Of a stretch of 6,053 bases of DNA, positions 1 through 5,968 are shown piece after piece. The position numbers and the translations under genes are program-made. Position 1 is the first letter of the stretch; each line of letters starts with the position of its first letter. Where the stretch lies: contig JAOUGG010000178.1 in NCBI GenBank assembly GCA_029857855.1, positions 1 to 6,053 on the forward strand. Reading direction: 5' to 3'. Below the pieces are notes generated by a model. The model was not told where the DNA came from, made no database searches, and saw only the letters and a list, made by a program, of their open reading frames with translations. The DNA is from Acidimicrobiia bacterium. Its GTDB lineage: Bacteria > Actinomycetota > Acidimicrobiia > Acidimicrobiales > SZUA-35.

Positions 1-462
1 GACTTCAAAGTCAAACGTATCCTGGCCCCGCTCAGCCGCAGTCTCCGCAGCCACGGCGTGCTCCTCGGCATCCAGTCGATGGGCGACGACCCCGGCCTCG
101 AGATCATCCGGGAGATCTGGCCCGACGAGAACCCGTTCCCCGTCGACCGCCACGAACTGATCAGCGTGCTGCACGACGAACTCGGCGAGGAGGTCCGCGA
201 CTACGACCTGATGGCCCTGCCCGACGCCCACTCCCAGCTTCGCTACTCGATGCACACGCTGCCGACCGAGATCGGCAACACCATCGGCACCTCCACCCTG
301 TTCGCCGCCTGGAACGCCGCCATCTACGTGGCCCAGATCGAGGACGAGCGAGTGGAGAAGGTGGCCATCAGCGGCGACTACCTCGACGCAACGACCGAGG
401 TACTGCGGCGGCACGGCGGGCTGTGTTTCAACGACGAGACCTTCGTGGTTCGCCGCCATTGA
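1..462 (+). CDS. Probable class I SAM-dependent methyltransferase, C-terminal part (5' truncated by window edge)
   Basis: The frame is open from the first base and ends at TGA 460-462, giving 153 visible residues with the start lying outside the window. The visible part begins DFKVKRILAPLSRSLRSHG, then VLLGIQSMGDDPGLEIIREI. This resembles the late helix, 'L..GG.L' turn and beta strand that follow the SAM-binding core in class I methyltransferases. The rest (ENPFPVDRHELISVL, then LRYSMHTLPTEIG) looks like a substrate-facing C-terminal region. The SAM-binding glycine loop itself would be upstream and is not visible, so the family call rests on overall resemblance. The methyl acceptor is unknown. 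The next gene starts 5 bases after the stop, which implies co-transcription and possibly a shared pathway. A methionine or GTG start inside this segment is unlikely because the fold would be incomplete. Confidence 0.6.
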   Translation, partial: DFKVKRILAPLSRSLRSHGVLLGIQSMGDDPGLEIIREIWPDENPFPVDRHELISVLHDELGEEVRDYDLMALPDAHSQLRYSMHTLPTEIGNTIGTSTLFAAWNAAIYVAQIEDERVEKVAISGDYLDATTEVLRRHGGLCFNDETFVVRRH

Positions 463-467
463 ACCCA

Positions 468-1571
468 ATGCCCGCGGACGAGACGGCGCCAGAACCGGTG
501 CCCGACACCGTGCCCGACGGCGTGCCGGACGGCGCGTCGGCCTGGACGGGTTCGGACCTCGCCGCGACCCCCGAGCGCTGGACCCACCACTGGACCGATC
601 GGGAACTGGCCGATCTGTTCAGCCTGACCCGTGGCATCGATACGACCGATGCCGGCCCCGCGCCGGCCCAGCTCCTCGGCCCCACGCCCGACGACACGGC
701 GACGTCGCTCACAGACCTGGCCGATCGGATCCGAGCGGATCTCATCGAGGGGCTCGGCTTCGCCCTGCTCAAGGGCTATCCGGTCGGCGAGATCGACCGG
801 CGGACGGAAGCTCTCGGCTTCCTGATGCTGGGCCGACTCCTCGGCTCCCTCCGGTCGCAGAACGCGCACGGACACCTCCTCGGCCACGTCAGAGATGTCG
901 GGCGGGACCCGACCGACCCGACCGCCCGGATCTACCAGACCAACGACCGACAGACCTTCCACACCGACTCCGTCGACGCCGTCGGCCTCCTCTGCCGCAC
1001 AACGGCCAAGGACGGTGGCCGATCGCTGCTGGCCAGCGCCACGACGGCCTACCGTCTCGTCGTCGAACGGCGCCCCGATCTGGCACCGCACCTGTTCGAG
1101 CCGATCGCCACCGACCGGCGGGGGGAGGTGCCCGACGGAGCCGAGCCGTGGTTCGAGATCCCGGTGCTCTCGTGGCACGACGAGCGCCTGACCGTCATCT
1201 ACCAGCGGACCTACATCGACTCGGCCGCCCGATTCGAGCGGGCACCCCGCCCCTCCGCGAAACAGATCGCCGCCCTCGACCTGTGGGACGACATCCTGAA
1301 CGAGCCCGGCGTCGCAATGGCCATGGATCTCGAACCGGGCGACATCCAGTTCGTGCACAACCACAGCCTCCTGCACGACCGCACGGCGTTCGTCGACCAC
1401 ACCGACCCCGAGCGGCGACGACATCTGCTGCGGCTGTGGGTGTCGCTCTCCGGCGACCGGGAGCTGCCGCCGGTGTTCGCCCAGCGCTACGGCTCGGTGA
1501 CGGTGGGCGACCGCGGCGGGATCACCCTGGTCGACACCGAGCTGTGCGTGCCACTGCTGCCGCCCGGCTGA
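468..1571 (+). CDS. TauD/TfdA-family Fe(II)/2-oxoglutarate-dependent dioxygenase
   Basis: This is a 367-residue cytosolic enzyme expected to couple oxidative decarboxylation of 2-oxoglutarate to hydroxylation of a small molecule. The jelly-roll features appear in order. GFALLKGYPV lies near residues 97-106. The metal-binding H-x-D is in YQTNDRQTFHTDSVD (H165, D167). The distal metal-ligand histidine is H303 in HNHSLLHDRTAF. Arginines in RRRHLLRLW (R318 and R322) are the expected 2-oxoglutarate/substrate anchors. All three iron ligands are present, so it should be active. Length is normal for the family. The substrate cannot be deduced: the FHTD and NHSLLHDRTAF style belongs to a broad, mostly uncharacterised branch rather than to taurine or 2,4-D dioxygenases proper. 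ATG 468 is preferred because it sits 5 bases after the upstream stop; an upstream GTG at 423 would overlap the methyltransferase. No clear ribosome binding site is seen, so translational coupling is likely. The first ~30 residues are acidic, proline-rich and probably disordered. Confidence 0.88.
   Translation: MPADETAPEPVPDTVPDGVPDGASAWTGSDLAATPERWTHHWTDRELADLFSLTRGIDTTDAGPAPAQLLGPTPDDTATSLTDLADRIRADLIEGLGFALLKGYPVGEIDRRTEALGFLMLGRLLGSLRSQNAHGHLLGHVRDVGRDPTDPTARIYQTNDRQTFHTDSVDAVGLLCRTTAKDGGRSLLASATTAYRLVVERRPDLAPHLFEPIATDRRGEVPDGAEPWFEIPVLSWHDERLTVIYQRTYIDSAARFERAPRPSAKQIAALDLWDDILNEPGVAMAMDLEPGDIQFVHNHSLLHDRTAFVDHTDPERRRHLLRLWVSLSGDRELPPVFAQRYGSVTVGDRGGITLVDTELCVPLLPPG
498..533 (+). repeat. 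Three tandem 12-bp units encoding VPDT/VPDG/VPDG
   Basis: Three in-frame copies occur at 498-509 (GTGCCCGACACC), 510-521 (GTGCCCGACGGC) and 522-533 (GTGCCGGACGGC). They encode residues 11-22 of the dioxygenase, a short Val-Pro-Asp-Gly/Thr run in its N-terminal tail. Copies differ by one to three bases. Each unit begins with GTG, so each is formally an alternative start codon. The repeat lies ahead of the catalytic fold and is probably a slippage-prone linker with no catalytic role. Confidence 0.75.
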
Positions 1572-1586
1572 CGAACTCGCGACCGA

Positions 1587-3251
1587 CTACTCCCGGCCGA
1601 GCGTCTCCAGGAACTGCGGGACCAGACGGGCGCCCCGCTGGGCTTCGAAGCCGGACGCCAGTTTGATCAACGTCGGCTCGGCCCACTGACGACCCATGAA
1701 GGTGATGCCCACCGGCAGCCCGAACGAATCACCCATCGGAACGGTGATCAACGGGTACCCGGCCATCGCTGCGTACGACGACGTACCGCCGAGGAAATGA
1801 TCGCCATTGAGCAGGTCGGTCGGCCACGCCGGTGAACCGGTCGGGGCGACGATGGCATCCAGATCGTGGTCAGCGAACACCGCGTCGAGCCCCTCGGTGC
1901 GGGAGATCCGCTGGGAGTCGGCGAGCGCTTGAGCGTAACCCGGATCGTCGACCCCGCCCCTGCTCTCCGACTGCTCGAAGATCTCCTGCCCGAACCACTT
2001 GAGTTCGACCTCCGCGTTGGCGTTGTTGAAGGCGATCAGATCGGCCAAGGTCTCCGGGCCGCCGTTTCGGGTCTCCAGATAGAGGGCAAGGTCGGTCTTG
2101 AACTCATAGAGCAACACATCGAACTCGGCCGACGAACCGCTGAACTCATCGAACGACGGGAACTCAACCGGATCGACGACCACGGCACCCGCCGCGGTCA
2201 ACGCGGCCACGGCGTCTTCGAAGATGGCGGTCGTCTCCGGGCTGTTGAACAGCAACTGGCGGGCCACGCCGATGCGGGCCCCGGCCAGGCCGTTCGGGTC
2301 GAGGAACTGGGTGTAGTCGTCGAAGGAGTTGCCGGCCGAGGCGGCCGTCGCCGCGTCCCGATCGTCGACACCGGTCATCGCCCCCAGCACCGCCGCGGCG
2401 TCGGCCACCGTCCGGCCCATCGGGCCGATCGTGTCCTGGGTTCGCGAGATGGGCACGACTCCGGCCCGGCTGGTCAACCCGACCGTCGGTTTGATGCCGA
2501 CGATGCCGTTGGCCGTCGCCGGGCAGACGATCGACCCGTCGGTCTCGGTGCCGATGGCGACGGCCGACAGGTTGGCCGACACGGCGGCACCCGAACCCGA
2601 CGACGAACCGCACGGGTTGCGGTCGAGGACGTACGGGTTGCGGCAGGCGCCCCGGCGGGCACTCCAGCCGCTGGAACTCTGGAAACCCCGGAAGTTGGCC
2701 CATTCCGAGAGGTTGGCCTTGCCGAGGATGACGGCGCCGGCCGCCCGGAGCTTGGCGGCGACAGTGGCATCGGCGCCGGGCCGGGAGTCGACGAGGGCCA
2801 GCGATCCGGCGGTGGTCAGCGTGGCGTCGTCGGTATCGATGTTGTCCTTCAGCAGGATCGGAATGCCGTGCAGCGGGCCTCGCAGTTTGCCCTGCTTGCG
2901 CTCCCGGTCGAGCGCTCGGGCGATGTCGACGGCATCGGGATTGACCTCGATCACCGCCCGCAGATCGATGGGGCCGTTGTCGATCTTGTCGATCCGCTGC
3001 AGGTACATGCGGGTGAGGCGGGCCGAGCTGAGTTTGCCCGCGGCCATGGCGGCCTGCATCGCGGCGACCGTCAGCTCCTCGATGTCGGAATGGGGGCGGG
3101 CTTTGCGACTGGGCATCGTGTGGGCGGCCGCTGGGTTTGCCGTCGATCCGACGGCCACCGCCGCGGCGGTGGCGGCACTGTATTTGAGAAAGTTCCGACG
3201 GTTGGTTGCTGAACCGGGGGCGGGTGACCCCGGGACGGGTTTGGTGGACAT
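1587..3251 (-). CDS. Tat-exported amidase-signature enzyme, peptide-amidase-like
   Basis: This 554-residue hydrolase is expected to cleave C-N amide bonds. The N-terminus carries a twin-arginine signal, NRRNFLK (R18, R19), then an Ala-rich hydrophobic stretch and a likely cleavage site after NPAAA (near residue 43), so the folded enzyme should act outside the cytoplasmic membrane. The amidase-signature Ser-cisSer-Lys triad is complete: K135 in HGIPILLKDNIDT, S216 in NPCGSSSGSGAAVS and nucleophile S240 in GTETDGSIVCPA. The GTETDGS form, and TVGLTSRAGVVPISRTQDTIGPM after it, resemble secreted bacterial peptide amidases and plant-type amidases more than GatA, which normally has a GTDTGGS-type motif. 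Length fits a peptide-amidase precursor. ATG 3251 is chosen because it has a strong GGAGGAG site nine bases upstream and puts the RR motif at a normal distance; the open frame upstream to 3383 has no such support. The stop is 15 bases from the convergent dioxygenase stop. The exact substrate (peptide C-terminal amide or another amide) is not determined. Confidence 0.9.
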   Translation of the reverse strand: MSTKPVPGSPAPGSATNRRNFLKYSAATAAAVAVGSTANPAAAHTMPSRKARPHSDIEELTVAAMQAAMAAGKLSSARLTRMYLQRIDKIDNGPIDLRAVIEVNPDAVDIARALDRERKQGKLRGPLHGIPILLKDNIDTDDATLTTAGSLALVDSRPGADATVAAKLRAAGAVILGKANLSEWANFRGFQSSSGWSARRGACRNPYVLDRNPCGSSSGSGAAVSANLSAVAIGTETDGSIVCPATANGIVGIKPTVGLTSRAGVVPISRTQDTIGPMGRTVADAAAVLGAMTGVDDRDAATAASAGNSFDDYTQFLDPNGLAGARIGVARQLLFNSPETTAIFEDAVAALTAAGAVVVDPVEFPSFDEFSGSSAEFDVLLYEFKTDLALYLETRNGGPETLADLIAFNNANAEVELKWFGQEIFEQSESRGGVDDPGYAQALADSQRISRTEGLDAVFADHDLDAIVAPTGSPAWPTDLLNGDHFLGGTSSYAAMAGYPLITVPMGDSFGLPVGITFMGRQWAEPTLIKLASGFEAQRGARLVPQFLETLGRE

Positions 3252-3260
3252 GGCGGCCGA

Positions 3261-3267
3261 CTCCTCC
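3261..3267 (-). promoter_or_regulatory. Ribosome binding site of the amidase
   Basis: The plus strand reads CTCCTCC, so the minus strand reads GGAGGAG, with nine bases between it and ATG 3251. It closely matches the anti-Shine-Dalgarno sequence and decides the start codon against the longer open frame that extends to 3383. Confidence 0.8.
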
Positions 3268-3269
3268 GC

Positions 3270-3282
3270 CCACGCCGCGTGG
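3270..3282. repeat. 13-bp perfect palindrome in the amidase leader
   Basis: CCACGC-C-GCGTGG is a perfect inverted repeat around one central base. It sits two bases upstream (minus-strand sense) of the amidase ribosome binding site. As RNA it could form a 5-bp stem with a 3-base loop; as DNA it could bind a dimeric protein. GC-rich sequence produces such short palindromes by chance, so function is uncertain. Confidence 0.35.
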
Positions 3283-3321
3283 CTTTGGATGATCGTCGTG
3301 CTCCGCTCGTCGCCACCGTTC

Positions 3322-3351
3322 AACCTAGCCCGGTCGGCTCCACGGCGGCAA
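3322..3351 (-). promoter_or_regulatory. Candidate promoter for the amidase
   Basis: On the minus strand TTGCCG (3351-3346) is followed after 18 bases by TAGGTT (3327-3322). The first matches four of six bases of a TTGACA -35 box and the second fits TANNNT. Transcription would start near 3315, leaving a leader of about 65 bases that contains the ribosome binding site. The match is modest and was found only by eye. An inverted repeat at 3344-3357 overlaps the -35 box. Confidence 0.3.
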
Positions 3352-3357
3352 ACCGCC
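3344..3357. repeat. GGCGG-CAAA-CCGCC inverted repeat in the divergent spacer
   Basis: Five-base arms (3344-3348 and 3353-3357) flank CAAA. The repeat covers the candidate amidase -35 box, so it could be an operator for that gene. It has no following T-run in either direction and is not a convincing terminator. A chance occurrence in GC-rich sequence is quite possible. Confidence 0.25.
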
Positions 3358-3365
3358 TCACGGCC

Positions 3366-3405
3366 ATGGTTCAGTTGTACCACTGCAGCGGGTCAATGGT
3401 ACAGT
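3366..3405. promoter_or_regulatory. Operator-like array of three related half-sites ahead of the flavoenzyme gene
   Basis: TGGTTCA (3367-3373), TGTACCA (3376-3382) and TGGTACA (3397-3403) are versions of one heptamer in +, - and + orientation. The first two form an imperfect 16-bp palindrome, TGGTTCAGTTGTACCA, with 6 of 8 pairs matching. The second and third form a perfect 7-base inverted repeat with centres 21 bp apart. The first and third lie in direct repeats of 13 bases (ATGGTTCAGTTGT at 3366, ATGGTACAGTCGT at 3396) with two mismatches and 30-bp spacing, about three helical turns. The last copy overlaps the probable -10 box, as expected for a repressor operator. The GT...AC core recalls GntR-type operators, but no regulator gene is present in the window. 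Confidence 0.5.
3400..3405 (+). promoter_or_regulatory. Candidate -10 box (TACAGT) for a leaderless flavoenzyme transcript
   Basis: TACAGT fits TANNNT and ends seven bases before ATG 3413, so the expected transcription start is at or next to the A of the start codon. There is no Shine-Dalgarno sequence before this ATG, in contrast to the strong sites before the amidase and the gene at 5969. Together these point to a leaderless mRNA. No good -35 box is seen; the nearest is TTGTAC at 3375-3380 with an overlong 19-base spacer. Confidence 0.45.
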
Positions 3406-3412
3406 CGTGCGC

Positions 3413-5950
3413 ATGGCCGTTCCTGATCGGGCCCGGGTCGTCATCGTCGGTGGCGGCATCACCGGAGCCAGCGTCCTCTACCACCTGGCCAACGAGGGGT
3501 GGACCGACACCCTGCTCGTCGAAAAGGCGGAGCTGACCTCCGGCTCGACTTGGCACGCCGCCGGGCAGGTCACCCACTCGGTGTCGAGCTACACGCTCGC
3601 CACCTTCCGCAAGTACGCCTGCGAACTCTACGCCTCGCTGGAGGCCGAGACCGGCGTGGCCACCACCTGGCACCGAAGCGGCAGCTTCCGAGTGGCGTAC
3701 GAACCGGTGGAGGTCGACTGGCTCCGAGGCCAGCTCGGTCTGGCCGACTATGTGGGCAACGAGATGCACTGGGTCGACAAGGCGTTCATCGCCGAGAAGC
3801 ATCCGTTCTACGACGTCGACCAGATCGTCGGCGCGGTCTACACCCCGAACGACGGGCACGTCGATCCGTCCGGCGCCACCAACGCCCTGATTGCCGGAGC
3901 CCGAGCGAAGGGGGCGCAGGTCAGCCGCCGTAACCGGGTGCTCGACATCCGCCGCCGTCCCGCCGCCGGTGGGGGTGGCTTCGACGTTGTCACCGAGCAG
4001 GGAACGGTCGAGGCCGAGCATGTGGTCAACGCCGCCGGTTGCTACGCCCACCGGGTCGCGGAGATGGTCGGGCTGTCGGTGCCGATGGCCAACGCCCTCC
4101 ACACCTACCTCATCACCACGCCGGTCCCCGAGTTCGCCGCCCTCGACCACGAGCTGCCCGTGGTACGCGACGACTACCTGTCGGGCTACGTCCGCCAGGA
4201 ACAGGAGTCGGGGCTCATCGGCATCTACGAGCAGGTCAACGCCGAGGCCGCCTGGTTCGGCCCCGACCATCCCGACGGACCCGACTGGTCGCTCGAGAAC
4301 CCGCTGTTCCCGGCCGACTACGAGCGCATCGGCTTCTGGCTTGAGCGGGCCTTCGAACGGGTGCCGCTCCTGGCCGAGCACGGGATCAAGCAGGTCATCC
4401 GGGGCGCCATCGCCCACACCCCCGACGGGGAACCGATGCTCGGCCCCTCCGGCGTGCCGAACTTCTGGCAGCTCGTCGGGGTCCAGGTCGGTATCGCCGA
4501 TGGGCCGGGCCTCGGCCGGGAGCTGGCCCGGTGGATGGTGCACGGCGAAACCAACGTGAGCGTCCGCGGCTACGACGCCCGCCGGTTCGGCTTCGTGCCG
4601 GCCGACGACGCCGTGCGCTACGGGCGCGTCAAAGGCACCGAGGACTACGAGTTCCGCCACCAGACCCCGATCCCCGGGCTGGAACATCCGGCCGAGCGGC
4701 CCTATCGCCGGACACCGCTGGTCGAGCGCTTCCGCGACAACGGCGCGGTGTTCACCCAGGTCTACGGGTGGGAGCGCCCGAAGTGGTACCCGACGGTGGC
4801 CGGTCTGCCCCAGGAGGATGTTGTCGCCTTCCGGCACACCGACTGGTTTGAACCGGTGCGTGAGGAGGTGCGAGCGGTGCGGGAGCGGGTCGGGATTCTC
4901 GACTCCACCGCGTTCGCCAAGTTCGAGCTGGTCGGGCGCGACGCGGCGGTCGTGCTCGATCAGCTCACCACCAACACCCTGCCCGCCGTCGGACGGATCG
5001 GCCTCACGTATCTGCTCACGCCCACCGGGCGGATCGAGGGCGAGATGACGGTGACCCGGCTTCCCTCCGATGACGGATCGGACCACTTCTACCTGGTGTC
5101 GGCCGCAGTGGGCGAACAGAAGGACCGGGAGTATTTCGAGACCCACTGGCCCAACGACGACGACGGCCGCCCGCTCGACGCCGAGCTGCGGGTCGTGTCC
5201 GGCGACTACGGGGTGATCACGCTGGCCGGTCCTCGCAGCCGGGAGCTGCTCGGCCGTTGCACCTCACCGGCGGTCGACCTGAGCAACGACGGATTCCGAT
5301 GGTTGACGGCGCAGGTGATTTACGTGGCCGGTGTCGAGACCCGGGCGCTCCGAGTCGGGTTCGTCGGCGAGCTCGGTTGGGAGCTGCATGTGCGCACCGA
5401 CGATCTCGGTGTCGTCTACGACGCGCTCTGGGAGGCCGGCCAGGACCTCGGGGTGGCCAACGTCGGCAACCACGCCCTCGACTCGCTTCGTATGGAGAAG
5501 GGCTACCGCATCAGCCGGGATCTCACCCACGACGTCGGCCCCGACGAGGCGGGCCTCGACGTCTTCGTCAAAACCGATCACCCGGCCAAGGGCGACTTCG
5601 TGGGTCGTGCGGCGCTGCTGGTCCGCCGGGCCGCGGCCTCCTCGGGCGAACGTCCTTACCGGTGGCGGCTCGCCTACCTCGCCGTCGACACCGACGCCGC
5701 CGACGTCCACGGCTCCGATGCGGTGTACGGGGTCAACGGCGACGGCACGCCGACCGGCCGCCCCATCGGGCTGGTGACCACCGGCGCCTTCGGGTACACG
5801 GTCGACCAGGGCCTGGCCTTCGCCTATCTCGCACCCGAGCACTGCGAACCCGGCACCGAGCTGTCGGTGCGGGTGGTGGGCGATCACCGCCCGGCCCGGG
5901 TGCTCGACCAGGCGATCCATGATCCGTCGAGCTCACGGCTCCGCACGTAG
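3413..5950 (+). CDS. FAD-dependent oxidoreductase fused to GcvT-like domain (dimethylglycine/sarcosine dehydrogenase family)
   Basis: This 845-residue enzyme is expected to oxidise an N-methyl group of a glycine derivative at FAD and pass the one-carbon unit to tetrahydrofolate in a second module. The dinucleotide-binding motif VVIVGGGITGAS (G13, G15, G18) is followed by ribose-binding E37 in LLVEKAE. SGSTWHAAG contains H48, matching the histidine that covalently binds FAD in dimethylglycine and sarcosine dehydrogenases. H230 in LHTYLIT and Y259 in YVRQE lie where the amine-site His and Tyr of these enzymes are expected. A linker domain covers about 390-465 (GAVFTQVYGWERPKWYP). The GcvT-like domain spans about 470-735, with LLTPTGRIEGEMTVTRL and LRMEKGYR (692-699), and the GcvT C-terminal barrel about 740-835. 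Length is normal for the family. The choice among dimethylglycine, sarcosine or another N-methylated substrate cannot be made from sequence. ATG 3413 is preferred over in-frame GTG 3407 because of the -10 box spacing. Transcription diverges from the amidase, and a further gene follows after 18 bases. Confidence 0.9.
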   Translation: MAVPDRARVVIVGGGITGASVLYHLANEGWTDTLLVEKAELTSGSTWHAAGQVTHSVSSYTLATFRKYACELYASLEAETGVATTWHRSGSFRVAYEPVEVDWLRGQLGLADYVGNEMHWVDKAFIAEKHPFYDVDQIVGAVYTPNDGHVDPSGATNALIAGARAKGAQVSRRNRVLDIRRRPAAGGGGFDVVTEQGTVEAEHVVNAAGCYAHRVAEMVGLSVPMANALHTYLITTPVPEFAALDHELPVVRDDYLSGYVRQEQESGLIGIYEQVNAEAAWFGPDHPDGPDWSLENPLFPADYERIGFWLERAFERVPLLAEHGIKQVIRGAIAHTPDGEPMLGPSGVPNFWQLVGVQVGIADGPGLGRELARWMVHGETNVSVRGYDARRFGFVPADDAVRYGRVKGTEDYEFRHQTPIPGLEHPAERPYRRTPLVERFRDNGAVFTQVYGWERPKWYPTVAGLPQEDVVAFRHTDWFEPVREEVRAVRERVGILDSTAFAKFELVGRDAAVVLDQLTTNTLPAVGRIGLTYLLTPTGRIEGEMTVTRLPSDDGSDHFYLVSAAVGEQKDREYFETHWPNDDDGRPLDAELRVVSGDYGVITLAGPRSRELLGRCTSPAVDLSNDGFRWLTAQVIYVAGVETRALRVGFVGELGWELHVRTDDLGVVYDALWEAGQDLGVANVGNHALDSLRMEKGYRISRDLTHDVGPDEAGLDVFVKTDHPAKGDFVGRAALLVRRAAASSGERPYRWRLAYLAVDTDAADVHGSDAVYGVNGDGTPTGRPIGLVTTGAFGYTVDQGLAFAYLAPEHCEPGTELSVRVVGDHRPARVLDQAIHDPSSSRLRT

Positions 5951-5956
5951 CAAACC

Positions 5957-5963
5957 AAGGAGG
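5957..5963 (+). promoter_or_regulatory. Ribosome binding site of the 3'-terminal gene
   Basis: AAGGAGG lies five bases before ATG 5969, inside the 18-base gap after the flavoenzyme stop codon TAG 5948-5950. It is close to the ideal Shine-Dalgarno sequence and is the main evidence that a real gene starts here. Confidence 0.8.
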
Positions 5964-5968
5964 ATCAG

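Noticed and set aside
423..467. 15-residue upstream GTG-start extension of the dioxygenase
   Set aside because: It overlaps the methyltransferase coding sequence by 40 bases and encodes no recognisable conserved residues; ATG 468 gives a normal operon junction.
378..1424. 348-residue open frame on the minus strand opposite the dioxygenase
   Set aside because: It is a shadow of the dioxygenase, which has complete iron ligands. The antisense product has no domain features and no ribosome binding site was seen for it.
1572..1586. Possible bidirectional terminator between the convergent stops
   Set aside because: Only 15 bases separate the stop codons, and no stem with a T-run is visible here or in the adjacent gene ends.
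1866..3212. 448-residue plus-strand frame opposite the amidase
   Set aside because: It is a shadow frame with repetitive Gly/Arg/Val/Asp composition, whereas the minus-strand frame has an intact amidase triad and Tat signal.
3252..3383. 44-residue upstream extension of the amidase frame
   Set aside because: It would move the twin-arginine motif more than 60 residues from the N-terminus, run through the divergent promoter region, and ignore the strong GGAGGAG before ATG 3251.
3371..5146. 591-residue open frame on the minus strand opposite the flavoenzyme
   Set aside because: It lies antisense and codon-aligned to a gene with clear FAD and GcvT motifs. Its translation shows no recognisable domain and is rich in Gly, Val, Arg, Asp and His, as expected from the complement of GC-rich codons.
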